64,000 bases of DNA, from assembly GCA_963825405.1 (NCBI GenBank), contig CAWGTB010000003.1:1-64000 (forward strand), read 5' to 3'. Made by a program: the position numbers and the translations under genes. This document shows positions 21,480 to 30,585 of this stretch, one piece after another (the first letter of the stretch is position 1; every line of letters starts with the position of its first letter). This DNA is from JACPNO01 sp963825405. Its GTDB lineage: Bacteria; Acidobacteriota; Terriglobia; Bryobacterales; Bryobacteraceae. The notes under the pieces are model-generated. The model searched no databases. It saw nothing but the letters and a program-made list of their open reading frames with translations, and was not told where the DNA came from.

Positions 21480-24400
21480 CTAGAATTTCACTTTCGCCGC
21501 GAACTGAAAAATACGGGGATTCCCGATGGTCTGGGTGATCGAGCCGAATTGCCCTTGCGACATATCCGCGTTGGGCCCGGCAAAATGAGGCGTGTTGGTC
21601 AGGTTGAAAGCCTCCAGGCGAATCTGCACGGTGAATCTGTCACTGGCCTTGAAGTTCTTGAACAACGATGTATCGAAGTTGATGAAACCGGGCCCGCGCA
21701 CCAGGTTGCGCCCCGCGTTGCCGGGCTGGGTCTGGCCGAGACCCTGAACAGAAAAAGCGCTGGTATCGAAGTACTCATTCAAGGTGCGCGTGCTCGCGTC
21801 GAGGTTGGGATCCTGCAGCACATTGGGCCGCAGCCCCTGGTATCCGGTGACAGAGCCGTTGCGGACCACGTTCACTGGCAGCCCTGAGTGCAGCACGCCG
21901 ATGCCATTGAGCTGCCAGCCGCCGATTACCATCCGCTGCCATCCAGTGGCGTGACGCCCGATGGGCAATTCCCAAATGCCGCTGATCACCAGGTTGTGGC
22001 GTTGATCGGTGGAAGCGAGCGCCCGCTCCGCGGCCAGGTTGAAGGGATCCTGCGGCTGCTGGTGATTTCTGCCGAGGTCGAAAGGCGCCGGGCCATTGTC
22101 GATATTCTTCGACAGGGTGTAGGAAACCAGCAGGCTGAAGCCGCTCGAGAAGCGCTTGTCGGCCTTCACCTGCAGCGAATGATAGTCGCTCAGGCCAACC
22201 GGAAACTGTCCCTGAATGACGCCCAACTGATCGGAGATGCGATTGCCAAGATTCAGATTGCCGACAGCGTAAGGAAGCTTGCGGCTGAGCGCGCCGACGT
22301 AGCCGGCCTGCACGTCGAAGTAGGGCGTGATCTCGCGTTGGGCCGTGAAGTTGAACATCTGCGTATAACCGGTGCGGAAACGGCTATCGACGGAATAAAC
22401 GCTCTGCGGTGGAAGCGTTCGGGATGGTGGTCAGATCAATGGAAGAAGCTCCCGGTGAAATCGGCACCGAAGTCGGCCGGGCAATTCCTGTATCCAGGAT
22501 GTAAGAAAAAGGCGTGCCGGGGGAATTGCTGAAGTTCTGCTGAATGAAGAAGGGGTAGTTCTTGGACAGGATGTCGCTGCGGGCGTCGTTTTCGGGCGTG
22601 TAGTAGATTCCGTATCCGGTCCGGATAACGGTCTTGGGCGCCAACTGCCAGGCGATACCGAGGCGCGGCGCGAAGTTGTTCTTGTCGGGTTGGATCAGCG
22701 ATGAAAGATTGGAGCCGCGGCCGGCGAGCAGCATCGTCTTTGTGGCTGGATCGAAATTGGCCGCGTTGTTATTCGCTTCGGAATACGGCGCCTGGTACTC
22801 ATAGCGGACTCCGTAGGTCAGCACCAGTTTGTGCGTGATCTGCCAGGCGTCCTGCACGTAAAAGTGCTGCTCATAGGAGGTGGTCTTGGGATTGGTGAGT
22901 TGCAGTCCCTGCGCCACGAAGCCGGGCAGGCCCAGCAGCAGGTCGGCGATTTCATTGCCGCCCGTCGCGTAATACGCGTTGTAGTCCGGAGAACTATAGT
23001 TCGGATCGCTGGTGAGGCTGGCGTAGGCTCCGTTGTAGTACTGGTAGCCGGCCGGGAACAAAGAGAAATCAGGATGCGCGACCAGGTTGCGATATTCGTA
23101 TCCGAACTTGAAACTATGCTTGCCGGTAAGCCAGGAGAAGTTGTCTCCTACCTGGATGTTGTGGTCGAGAAAGGTGAGCGGTTTATACGTTGAACCGCCG
23201 GCGGTCGGGCCGAAAGCGAGCTGGATTTGCGGGAAGCCGTCGGTCTGCGGAAAGCCCGGGATGTTGGCGTTGGCAATGCCGAATTGCGTGGCAAGGTTGC
23301 TGCCGTTCAGCAGATCGTTTTGCTCCAGGGTCACATGAACCATGGAAAAGTGGAGCTCGTTGAACTGATTCGGATTAAAGATGTGCGTGTAGGTGATGCC
23401 TGCGTTCTGGTTGGTGGAGTTGGTGGCATCCGCGGAATCCGCGCTGCCGCCGCCGCTGACTGGAATGGCTCCGGCAAAAGGATCTCCGGTCAGGCTGTTA
23501 AAGGCCACGACATCGTAGGTGAGGCTGACGCGGTCGTTGTTGCCGAATTGATGATCCACGCGCAGATCGCCGGTGTTGGAATCGAATCGATATCTTTGCT
23601 GAACGTCGAAGTTGTTAAACCAGCCGTTGAAAATGCCCGGCACATTGGGGGCGGGGAAGAGCTTCTGCAAGATCTGGCGGCCTGCGGGGCTGACTCTGGA
23701 AGCCGGTATCACATTGCCCGGAAACTGCTCGGAGAAAAAATTCGCATTGTAGAAGGCGGGATCGTAGATGGGAATTTGTTTTCCGGTGTACGGATCGATG
23801 AGCTTCGAAAGGTCCACGCTGCCATCGGCCCGGTAGCCGATCATTTGCGAAGGAACTGTTGTATCCAGGTAAGAAAAAATGTCACGCGAGCGCAGGCCTT
23901 CATATCCGGCGAAGAAGAAAGTGCGGTTGCGTACGATGGGCCCTCCCACGGAGACGCCGAAGTTATTCTGCTTCAGGCCGGAAGGATCCTGCGCGAAGGG
24001 GCTGCGGGCCGTTGTCGCCGGGGTGCGCAGAAACTCGTAGAGCGAGCCATGGAAATCGTTGGTGCCGGACTTGGTCTGGACGGCGAAGACGCCGCCGCCT
24101 GAGCGGCCAAATTCCGGCGCATAGGTGGAAGTGACGGCCTTGAACTCCTCCACCGAATCCACGCTGGGACGCAGGTTGGTGTCGTTGTTCCGGTTTCCGG
24201 TGACTTCGAAGCCATTCACCAGGATGGAATTGGCAAACTCACGCTGCCCGTTCACCGAGTAGTTGGCGATGTTTCCGCCGGCGCCCGCGGCCACGCCGGG
24301 AATCAGGCTGGCGAGATCGAGGAAGTTGCGGCCGAGCAAAGGCAGGTCGAGAATCTGGCGCGACTGAATCACTTGTCCGGTCTCGACGCTTTGGGTCTGC

Positions 24401-24828
24401 AGCAGCGGAGCCCGGCCCTCAACCGTCACCTGCTCGCGGAGGTCGCCCACGGAAAGTGTGACGTCCAGGCGCAGTTTCTGATCGACGCTGATCTCGAGGC
24501 TAGTGCGATGGAGTGTCCGGAATCCGTCTTTTTCGACCGTCACCGCGTACAGGCCGGGCGGCAGATTGGGCACCAGGTAATCTCCCTGGTGGCCTGTGTG
24601 CACGGTCTGGTTCAGCCCCGTGCCGGTATTCACCACGGTGACGCGGGCGTCCGCTACCAGCGCTCCCGAGGAGTCCGTGGCAACCCCGAGAATGGAGCCG
24701 GAGATAGCCTGTCCGGGCAGAGGCTGGACCGCGGCCAGGGCAAGAAAGAGCAGGGCCAGGGTCGGCATCTGGCCCAAAAGCGCGCCCAGCCAACACACTG
24801 CGACCGGGGCTGGGTTGGCTCGAACCAA
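21480..24828 (-). pseudogene. TonB-dependent-receptor-like (Oar/CarboxypepD_reg type) outer membrane protein, one frameshift
   Basis: The N-terminal 814 residues carry a leader, a carboxypeptidase-regulatory-like domain (ISGSILGVATDSSGALVADA through YAVTVEKDGFRTLHR), a plug-like region (RQILDLPLLGRNFLDLASLI) and barrel strands (FFFAGYEGLRSRD). Near 22,420 the frame shifts. Removing one base gives TIPTLPPQSVYSVDSRFRTG, leading smoothly into the 292-residue remainder (QMFNFTAQREITPYFDVQAG) that ends FQFAAKVKF. The intact protein, about 1,115 residues, has the usual size for this expanded acidobacterial family, which may import or export large substrates. A single indel suggests sequence error or a very recent pseudogene. 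Confidence 0.85.
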
Positions 24829-24829
24829 A

Positions 24830-24867
24830 TCGTATTTTATCGAAGACGATTCGATTTTATCGAAGAC
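24830..24867. promoter_or_regulatory. Palindromic operator-like site with direct repeat upstream of the receptor gene
   Basis: The palindrome TCGATTTTATCGA (24851-24863) lies 23-35 bp upstream of the receptor start. ATTTTATCGAAGAC occurs at 24834-24847 and again at 24854-24867, a 20-bp spacing of about two helical turns. This is what a site for a dimeric regulator binding in tandem would look like. The regulator is unknown. Confidence 0.5.
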
Positions 24868-24967
24868 ACTGCGGCGTTGGGGCCTTTTTTTCGAATTCCC
24901 TAGGGTAACAGAGTAGTGGACGACTGTTCAAACAGGCTGCTAGTATGAGCAGTTAAGTTGGTGGGCC

Positions 24968-25501
24968 ATGCAGGAAGATGTCAACAGTCGGGCTGAGGAA
25001 GTAGCGGTCGCGCGCCAGGCGGTGCTCGAAGCCTATAAGGCATATGCCGGCGACCTGACAGCCCGCGCGGTGGTGCTCACGCGCAACCGCGGGTTAGCAC
25101 AAGACGTTCTGCAAGAAACCTTTCTGCGTTTTTTTCTCACCAAGATGCACGGTGAAAAAATTGCCGACGAAGGCGCCTGGCTGCGCCGGGTCATGTTCAG
25201 TCTGATTAAGGACTGGAAGAGATCCTCAAATGCGGAGGACTTGGTTTCGCTTCAAGACGCGGAAAGCACACCAGCCCAAAGTGCGGATGATCGGCCTTCC
25301 CAGGCGACATGGTTTCCCCTGGCGGCGCGGGGCCTGGCGCCACGGGAATTGGAGTGCCTCAAGCTCCGTGCGGAGGGATTCGACTACCGCGAAATTGCCA
25401 GTGAAATGAGCATCCGTATTGGCACCGTTGGCGTGCTATTGAATCGCGCGATGCAAAAGATACGGCTGCGATCACCAGTCAAGAACAGGCCCTCCTCATG
25501 A
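24968..25501 (+). CDS. ECF-type RNA polymerase sigma factor
   Basis: The 177-residue protein contains a sigma-70 region 2 (YAGDLTARAVVLTRNRGLAQ, DVLQETFLRFFL) and a region 4 helix-turn-helix (LAPRELECLKLRAEGFDYRE, IASEMSIRIGTVGVLLNRAM). The size is right for an ECF sigma factor. The next two genes overlap it and each other by ATGA junctions, so the three form one operon. Neither partner is a recognisable zinc anti-sigma factor, though the last is a membrane protein. Targets are unknown. Confidence 0.8.
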   Translation: MQEDVNSRAEEVAVARQAVLEAYKAYAGDLTARAVVLTRNRGLAQDVLQETFLRFFLTKMHGEKIADEGAWLRRVMFSLIKDWKRSSNAEDLVSLQDAESTPAQSADDRPSQATWFPLAARGLAPRELECLKLRAEGFDYREIASEMSIRIGTVGVLLNRAMQKIRLRSPVKNRPSS

Positions 25502-25875
25502 GTTTCAAGAACCTTTGGAAGCGTGTGCGGCCAATCGACTCGAGCGAGATCGCCCCCCCCACCGCCGAGGTGCTCCCTGATCCGGCTCACTTGACGAATA
25601 TCGCCGAACTGGAGCGGGCGTTGGACGGATGGACCCGTCATTGGGCGCCGGGAGAACGCGAACAGCCTGACGCGCAATTGAATGCCATGAGCCGCCGCGC
25701 CGAGACAGAGCTGCGAACTTTTTTTGGACAGGATGCCTTGCAATTGGTGCGATCGACTGCCGGCCAGCCCGGCAAAGGGCCGTTGCTCTTAGCTGCCGAT
25801 CGGCTGTTCGTCAATTACCTGGGAAGACGCGCGGCCATGGCGGTGACTCGTAAACTGTATTCGGCCAGGCCATGA
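25498..25875 (+). CDS. Hypothetical protein of the ECF sigma operon
   Basis: The 125-residue soluble protein starts within the stop of the sigma factor gene (ATGA, 25498-25501). It has a proline-rich N-terminal third, a helical middle (NIAELERALDGWTRHWAPGE) and a basic C-terminus (NYLGRRAAMAVTRKLYSARP). No CxxC zinc motif or membrane span is seen. Its place between a sigma factor and a membrane protein makes a regulatory role possible. I recognise no family. Confidence 0.6.
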   Translation: MSFKNLWKRVRPIDSSEIAPPTAEVLPDPAHLTNIAELERALDGWTRHWAPGEREQPDAQLNAMSRRAETELRTFFGQDALQLVRSTAGQPGKGPLLLAADRLFVNYLGRRAAMAVTRKLYSARP

Positions 25876-26783
25876 TCGCTGCGCCGCGGAGCGTGCGCCG
25901 GCTGTGGGCGGCGCTCGGCGCTCTGCTCGCGTTGGGATCGGCTGCCTACATTCATTTCCTGGTCACCGGCAGTTACGACTCGCTGGTCCTCTTTTTCCGC
26001 AATCCAGGTTCGGCTTTCTTTGTGGTCATTGCCGGTATTGAGGCTTACCTTGCTCGCCGGGCCTACAGCCAGTTTGAGTTCTCCGAGCCGATGCACATGG
26101 TGTGGACGTTGGTCTTTCTGAGCGCGTGCTGCCGGCTGACGGGTGCCGCTCTCGGACAGGTGCTCAGCGCCGACATCCCTTGGAATCCTCTGGTGGTTTT
26201 CAAGTTGTTTCATCTCAACCAGTCGGGAAACTGGCGCGACATTGGCCTGGTGATCGGAGGGCCCGCAGCGATGGCGTTTCTAGTCGCAGGCCTGATGTAC
26301 GCGATCATCCTGACACGCCGCCTGGGAGTGCTGAGCCGATTGACCACTGCCGATTGGATGCTCATTGCCATCATTGCCACGTTCACGGCGAGAGAGCTAT
26401 ACGAGATCGGCGTTATCGCATTTGTCAGGCATGAGCGCGCCAGTGTGACCCAGACGTTGCTGTGGTTTAGCGATCCGTTGCTTACCCTGCTGCTGATGCA
26501 GGCCGTCTCGATTCGAAGGTCGGTGTTGAATATGGGGCAAGGGCTGGTGGCCCGCTGCTGGGGTATGATGGCGGCCGGAGTGGCCTTTACGTCAGCCGGC
26601 GACGTCGCGCTGTGGGCGGAGAGCCATGGCCTGATTCCGACCGCACTTTCTCCCCTTGGATGGTTTATCTGGTTTTTCGCGGCGACTGCGTTTGCCAGTG
26701 CGCCGTGCTACCAAATCGAAGCCGTGCGCCTGGCGCATGAAGGAAGCTATGCCGTACCTTTCTCCAAAAGCTTTTCTGGTTGA
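25872..26783 (+). CDS. Polytopic membrane protein of the ECF sigma operon
   Basis: The 303-residue protein has about seven to eight hydrophobic segments, among them LWAALGALLALGSAAYIHFL, AFFVVIAGIEAYLA, GGPAAMAFLVAGLMYAIIL, DWMLIAIIATFTA and LGWFIWFFAATAFASAP. It starts inside the stop of the preceding gene (ATGA, 25872-25875). The pattern of spans with short loops recalls 7TM sensor-like proteins. It may be the signal input or a membrane anti-sigma component. No family recognised. Confidence 0.65.
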   Translation: MIAAPRSVRRLWAALGALLALGSAAYIHFLVTGSYDSLVLFFRNPGSAFFVVIAGIEAYLARRAYSQFEFSEPMHMVWTLVFLSACCRLTGAALGQVLSADIPWNPLVVFKLFHLNQSGNWRDIGLVIGGPAAMAFLVAGLMYAIILTRRLGVLSRLTTADWMLIAIIATFTARELYEIGVIAFVRHERASVTQTLLWFSDPLLTLLLMQAVSIRRSVLNMGQGLVARCWGMMAAGVAFTSAGDVALWAESHGLIPTALSPLGWFIWFFAATAFASAPCYQIEAVRLAHEGSYAVPFSKSFSG

Positions 26784-26819
26784 TCGTTAAACCAGCTCGA
26801 CGCAACTTGTAGTGCTCAA

Positions 26820-27035
26820 TCAGCAGCCGTGCTGGATCCTGTGCTGCTCCAGGGCGGACATGGCCGCAAACTCAGCCGAACGGGTTTTTATCAGTTGGAC
26901 GGCGTGGGATGACGCGTCCCGTTTGTCCTTCTGGGCTGCAAGTAGATGGGCATTCGTTGAAAGGGTGGCCTGAACTGCCTTTTCCAGGGCTTCAACGAGA
27001 CGAGCCTTTTCTGCGCACGGCTGGTCATTCTTCAT
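26820..27035 (-). CDS. Small hypothetical protein (71 aa)
   Basis: ATG at 27035 follows AAAGGCGG at good spacing. The product is highly helical and charged (EKARLVEALEKAVQATLSTN, KDKRDASSHAVQLIKTRSAE) with no membrane span. It resembles short helical proteins often found in acidobacterial genomes next to signalling genes, but I cannot assign a family. It stands alone between two convergent or divergent units. Confidence 0.5.
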   Translation of the reverse strand: MKNDQPCAEKARLVEALEKAVQATLSTNAHLLAAQKDKRDASSHAVQLIKTRSAEFAAMSALEQHRIQHGC

Positions 27036-27151
27036 GGATGTCCGCCTTTCCGCTGCAGATAATTTTCGCAGTTATTTGTTCTAACTAAAAGAAAAAATGC
27101 ATCAAATTGGGTAAAGAGACGCTCCTGATAAAAGCAGAATGCATCTCGGCG

Positions 27152-27799
27152 CTAGCTCCTCGCAGACGTAGAGGTCGCGGCAGCAGTCGGCCGCAGCCCA
27201 CCATGATCCCGCCCCTTTGCCATAATCCAAGCCCGATGGACGCCGCCGACATCGGGTGTCCATTCGGGAAGCAGGTACAGCATGAGTAATTCTTCCGAGT
27301 AAGCCAGAGCGCCGAGGATGATCGCTGGATAGAAAATCCAGTCTACGTACCGCCAGAAGAATAATGAAAGTACGAAGATCCCCATGGCGCTGGCCGCGAC
27401 GCGCACCAGAAACGTATGGAAACTGGAGATCCGTCCGTAACGAAATACGGCGATCACGACTTCCGCCAGATACAGCGATAGCACGATCAACATTGGAACC
27501 CGGTGCGCGAGTACGGTGTCCTTATAAAACACCCAAAGGCCGCCGATGGCGATGAGCTGAACCAGGATGTCACCGGTGGAGTCGAGACTGGCGCCGAGGC
27601 GTGATGTCCAGTCAAACGTCCGGGCGATCCACCCGTCAAGGATGTCGCTCAACATGCAAGCCACCAGGACCCATTGGAAGTACTTCAGGTTCTGCTCCAG
27701 CGCGGCGGCCAGCAGAAACAGAGCCGCGCCGATTCTGGCGAGAGAAATCCCGTTGGGGATGCTGCTCAGCCCGGCCCAAGCATTTCTCCGTGTGGCCAT
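27152..27799 (-). CDS. CDP-alcohol phosphatidyltransferase-family membrane enzyme
   Basis: The chosen start at 27799 (MATRRNAWAGLSSIPNGISL) leads to the family signature D-x2-D-G-x2-A-R-x8-G-x3-D-x3-D, seen here as SDILDGWIARTFDWTSRLGA then SLDSTGD. Five to six membrane helices surround it (IGAALFLLAAALE; ILVQLIAIGGLWVFY; MLIVLSLYLAEVVIAVF). Such enzymes transfer a phospho-alcohol from a CDP-alcohol to a lipid or polyol at the inner membrane, in phospholipid synthesis (PgsA/Pcs relatives). The acceptor is not predictable from the motif. Confidence 0.8.
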   Translation of the reverse strand: MATRRNAWAGLSSIPNGISLARIGAALFLLAAALEQNLKYFQWVLVACMLSDILDGWIARTFDWTSRLGASLDSTGDILVQLIAIGGLWVFYKDTVLAHRVPMLIVLSLYLAEVVIAVFRYGRISSFHTFLVRVAASAMGIFVLSLFFWRYVDWIFYPAIILGALAYSEELLMLYLLPEWTPDVGGVHRAWIMAKGRDHGGLRPTAAATSTSARS

Positions 27800-27938
27800 C
27801 GCGCTACTCAGAAAGCCTCCATCATCCTGGGTGACATCCCCGGTATGGCAGTGTAGCAATCTTCCAACGAGGGGTTGTTGCCAGGCAGGCTACCATAGAC
27901 ATGATGCCAGTGGCGTCGTGTTTGCTGCCCGAGGTCGA

Positions 27939-28610
27939 ATGACTGCCCAATTTGGTTTACTACTGCTGGCAGCGGTCAATACCACAACGCCTCAGCCGAC
28001 AGCCGCCGACATCGTCCAGCGCATGGCGGAGGCCGACATCCCCCGAAATGCCGCGTTTTCCGGATACACCGGAATGCGGCGCTACACGCTTCAGAACAAG
28101 CGTTTGAATAAGCGCGCCGAAGTATCGGTCCACGTGATTTGCACAGGCGCCGGAGCCAAATCGTTCCAGGTTGTCTCTGAGACCGGTTCCCGGCTGTTCG
28201 GTGATCGTGTCATTCGACAAATGATTGAAGCCGAGGCCGAGGCCAGCCAGACTGGCGAACACGAGCAGAATCGGATCGTGCCAAAGAACTACAATTTTCG
28301 CGTGCTTGGTACGGAGGTTGTTGACGGACGGCAGAACTATGTGCTGGACATCCTCCCCAAGACCAACTATCGATATCTCGTCCGAGGTCAAATCTGGGTG
28401 GATGCGGAGGAATACGCCATCACAAAAGTCGAGGGAACCCCGGCAAAGAACCCGTCCTTCTGGATCCGGGATGTCAAGATAGTCCTGCGTTATTCGCGGA
28501 CTGGACCTTTCTGGCTGCCTCTGCGGAATGAATCCAGCGCGAATGCCCGAATCCTGGGAAAAACCGAATTGACGATCGAGTATTTCGACTACGCGGTAAC
28601 CGGCAACTAG
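27939..28610 (+). CDS. Outer-membrane lipoprotein-sorting-like (LolA-fold) secreted protein
   Basis: ATG at 27939 follows CGAGGTCG. The 223-residue protein has a short leader (MTAQFGLLLLAAVNTTTPQP) and then TAADIVQRMAEADIPRNAAF, a start typical of LolA-like beta-cup proteins. Strands such as YVLDILPKTNYRYLVRGQIW, VDAEEYAITKVEGTP and TELTIEYFDYAVTGN are the hallmarks of the family's MucB/RseB/LolA-like C-terminus. It probably acts in the periplasm binding a lipid or lipoprotein. It is divergent from the phosphatidyltransferase gene. Confidence 0.65.
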   Translation: MTAQFGLLLLAAVNTTTPQPTAADIVQRMAEADIPRNAAFSGYTGMRRYTLQNKRLNKRAEVSVHVICTGAGAKSFQVVSETGSRLFGDRVIRQMIEAEAEASQTGEHEQNRIVPKNYNFRVLGTEVVDGRQNYVLDILPKTNYRYLVRGQIWVDAEEYAITKVEGTPAKNPSFWIRDVKIVLRYSRTGPFWLPLRNESSANARILGKTELTIEYFDYAVTGN

Positions 28611-28805
28611 AGTTACCACGGTACGACTTCACCAGGGCTTCGAAGACCAAAAAACTTGGTGAAACAAAACTCGCCTTCCAGTCTCTTACCAATTTGGAGT
28701 CCTTGGAGCAGGAAGGCGAGTGCTGCAAAACGGTGTCTCCGTATCCCGTGCCGCTCGTTCAAATGATCCAGGACTCCACCAGCCAATGAATACCAGGAGA
28801 GTCTT

Positions 28806-28967
28806 GTGCGAACGTGTCAATTTGTAATAGCGGCGGCGCTGGCGGCCCAATCGGGCAAAGCTGAAATCGCGTATAGCATCGCGCCCGAACGATCCAGCCT
28901 ACCGCTTCTTGCCTTGGCGACCGTGGTCGTCCTTATCGTTCGCCGGATCGTGCGGGCGCGCTCCTAA
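28806..28967 (+). CDS. 53-residue mini-protein with PEP-CTERM-like tail
   Basis: GTG at 28806 sits six bases behind a strong AGGAGAG. The product begins MRTCQFVIAAALAAQSGKAE, signal-like. It ends APERSSLPLLALATVVVLIV followed by RRIVRARS. A short P-E motif, a hydrophobic span and an arginine-rich tail is the layout of an exosortase (PEP-CTERM) sorting signal, although the third residue is R rather than P. No exosortase gene is visible in the window. It could also be a plain small membrane protein. Confidence 0.45.
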   Translation: MRTCQFVIAAALAAQSGKAEIAYSIAPERSSLPLLALATVVVLIVRRIVRARS

Positions 28968-28982
28968 CCTGAACTGCGCCGG

Positions 28983-30050
28983 TCATCCCTTCCGTTTTTC
29001 GGCACCATGGGGTGCCGGCATAGCGCCGCGTGAGCGAGCAGCGCTTTGGCTCTGATTCCGTGGTGGTGTGCTCAATTGGGCGTGGTGCTGCGGAGCAGCG
29101 CGCGGCGCCGACACCGGGCCATGGGACCGCGCCGTGGAATTTGCCCGTGGCGCGCTGGCTCGCGGAGCAGCGACACTTCGTGAGTGGTACTGGGGCTGCG
29201 ACGCGCTACGATGCGAAGCCGGCGCACTGCGCGCTGTTGAATGGTTTTGTTGAACCTTCGCCGTCTCGCGTGGCCTTGGCGCCGTGCGCGTAATGGAGTG
29301 GGTCGGGCGTGTTACGCCAGCCACATGGGAAGGTCTTGAAGGCTGGACCACGTTACCTTTAGCGGTTGTCGTCCTAGAGCCAACGGCCTGGCGTGGGGTT
29401 GGGGCCTGCACCCGTGGATTAGCTGGTCCCTGCGTGCGACGCGCCGTCTCAACAAGCCGCGTTTGTGCCGCAGTAGCGGGAGTATGCCGCCCGCGTGCTA
29501 CGGCCAACTCGGCGCTGGTCGGCCTGGCACTCGTGCCGCCTACGCCTCCGTGAAAACTCACGCGCCCTGCGGCCGAGTTGTTGAATACCGTCCTGCTATA
29601 GACATTGTGAACACGCGCGATATTTACGTTGTTCACCGCGCGGTTATAGTGGAACGCGCGATTTTGCCAGTATCCACCGACATAGCCTGAACCAAAATAA
29701 CCGAAGCCGTAGTTAATGCCTCCGTAAAAACCGACACCCAGGCCCCAGTACCCAGCGTTCCAATAATACGCGTTATCCCGCCACCCCCAGTAACCCGGGG
29801 TCCAAAGTGCGCCAACGAATGGAGCCATCACCCAAGCGCCGGGAACCCAGTAATATCCGCCTGGCCCGTACGCCCAATAACCGGGGGCCCAAATGTAACC
29901 ATCGCCTGGGCAGACAGGCTGTGCGTACACAGGCAGTAACGGTGGAGCGACAGAGACAGACAGAAAAACCGCGGCCGGCGATACGGCCGGGACGGCCAGA
30001 ATCGCGATGGCAACCAGGATTATCAAGAGAGCTGAACGAACCGTAGGCAT
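28983..30050 (-). CDS. YXWGXW-type repeat secreted protein with long disordered tail
   Basis: The ATG at 30050 is preferred: AGGAGGTA lies eight bases before it and only two before the other candidate ATG at 30056. A signal peptide (SALLIILVAIAILAVPAVSP) is followed by aromatic repeats (GYIWAPGYWAYGPGGYYWVP, GAWVMAPFVGALWTPGYWGW, NAYYWNAGYWG) of the YXWGXW family. A glycine-rich stretch comes next, then about 180 residues rich in R, A, S, T and P. It is likely exported and envelope-associated; function unknown. Confidence 0.75.
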   Translation of the reverse strand: MPTVRSALLIILVAIAILAVPAVSPAAVFLSVSVAPPLLPVYAQPVCPGDGYIWAPGYWAYGPGGYYWVPGAWVMAPFVGALWTPGYWGWRDNAYYWNAGYWGLGVGFYGGINYGFGYFGSGYVGGYWQNRAFHYNRAVNNVNIARVHNVYSRTVFNNSAAGRVSFHGGVGGTSARPTSAELAVARGRHTPATAAQTRLVETARRTQGPANPRVQAPTPRQAVGSRTTTAKGNVVQPSRPSHVAGVTRPTHSITRTAPRPRETAKVQQNHSTARSAPASHRSASQPQYHSRSVAAPRASAPRANSTARSHGPVSAPRAAPQHHAQLSTPPRNQSQSAARSRGAMPAPHGAEKRKG

Positions 30051-30272
30051 TGTCATTACCTCCTCGGGACATTCTTCAGTGCCCGGTGGCTCCGCACCTT
30101 GCACCGGCGTCCAAAAAGCACTGCTACCTAAATAGACCCGGCTCGGTTTGAATGTGTTTCCTTAATGATGCCGCCCTAATAAAATCAGTGACTTGCATCT
30201 CTGCTGACGGCTGTGAGATCAGGTATTTTTTGGTCCATTGCAAAACCGCCCAAAGAGGCGCAGCATCGTTGT

Positions 30273-30533
30273 ATGACGCCCAGCAGACAGAAACACCAAC
30301 CTTCAGAAGGAGCGATGCGCGCAGCCAGGCAGATTGAGCGCAACTCGTCGCTTGTGCAGTCAACCGCTGATCTGATAGATCGCGAAAGCGGGCTGCACGA
30401 ACTGATAGAAATTCTGGAGGGCCTGCTCGGCGAGGCTGGCGATCTGATAGAGAGTCGCAGCCCGGAACTGGTAGCGCGGGCACGCGCGGCGCTCCGGCAG
30501 AATAGCGATAACACCCCTAAACAAGCGGAGTGA
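30273..30533 (+). CDS. Small hypothetical helical protein
   Basis: From ATG 30273 the product has 86 residues; an ATG at 30315 is an alternative but its AAGGAG is only two bases away. The body is one long amphipathic helical region (STADLIDRESGLHELIEILE, GLLGEAGDLIESRSPELVAR). No membrane span or known motif. It lies between the divergent YXWGXW-type gene and the convergent PAP2 gene. Confidence 0.45.
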   Translation: MTPSRQKHQPSEGAMRAARQIERNSSLVQSTADLIDRESGLHELIEILEGLLGEAGDLIESRSPELVARARAALRQNSDNTPKQAE

Positions 30534-30585
30534 GAGCGCTGCCTGGCATGAATTTGTGTGGTTGCCAGCTCTTGTCGTGGGCTGA

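Noticed and set aside
21888..24102. Plus-strand frames of 214 and 291 residues
   Set aside because: Both are antisense to the TonB-type receptor, whose domains are clear despite one frame break.
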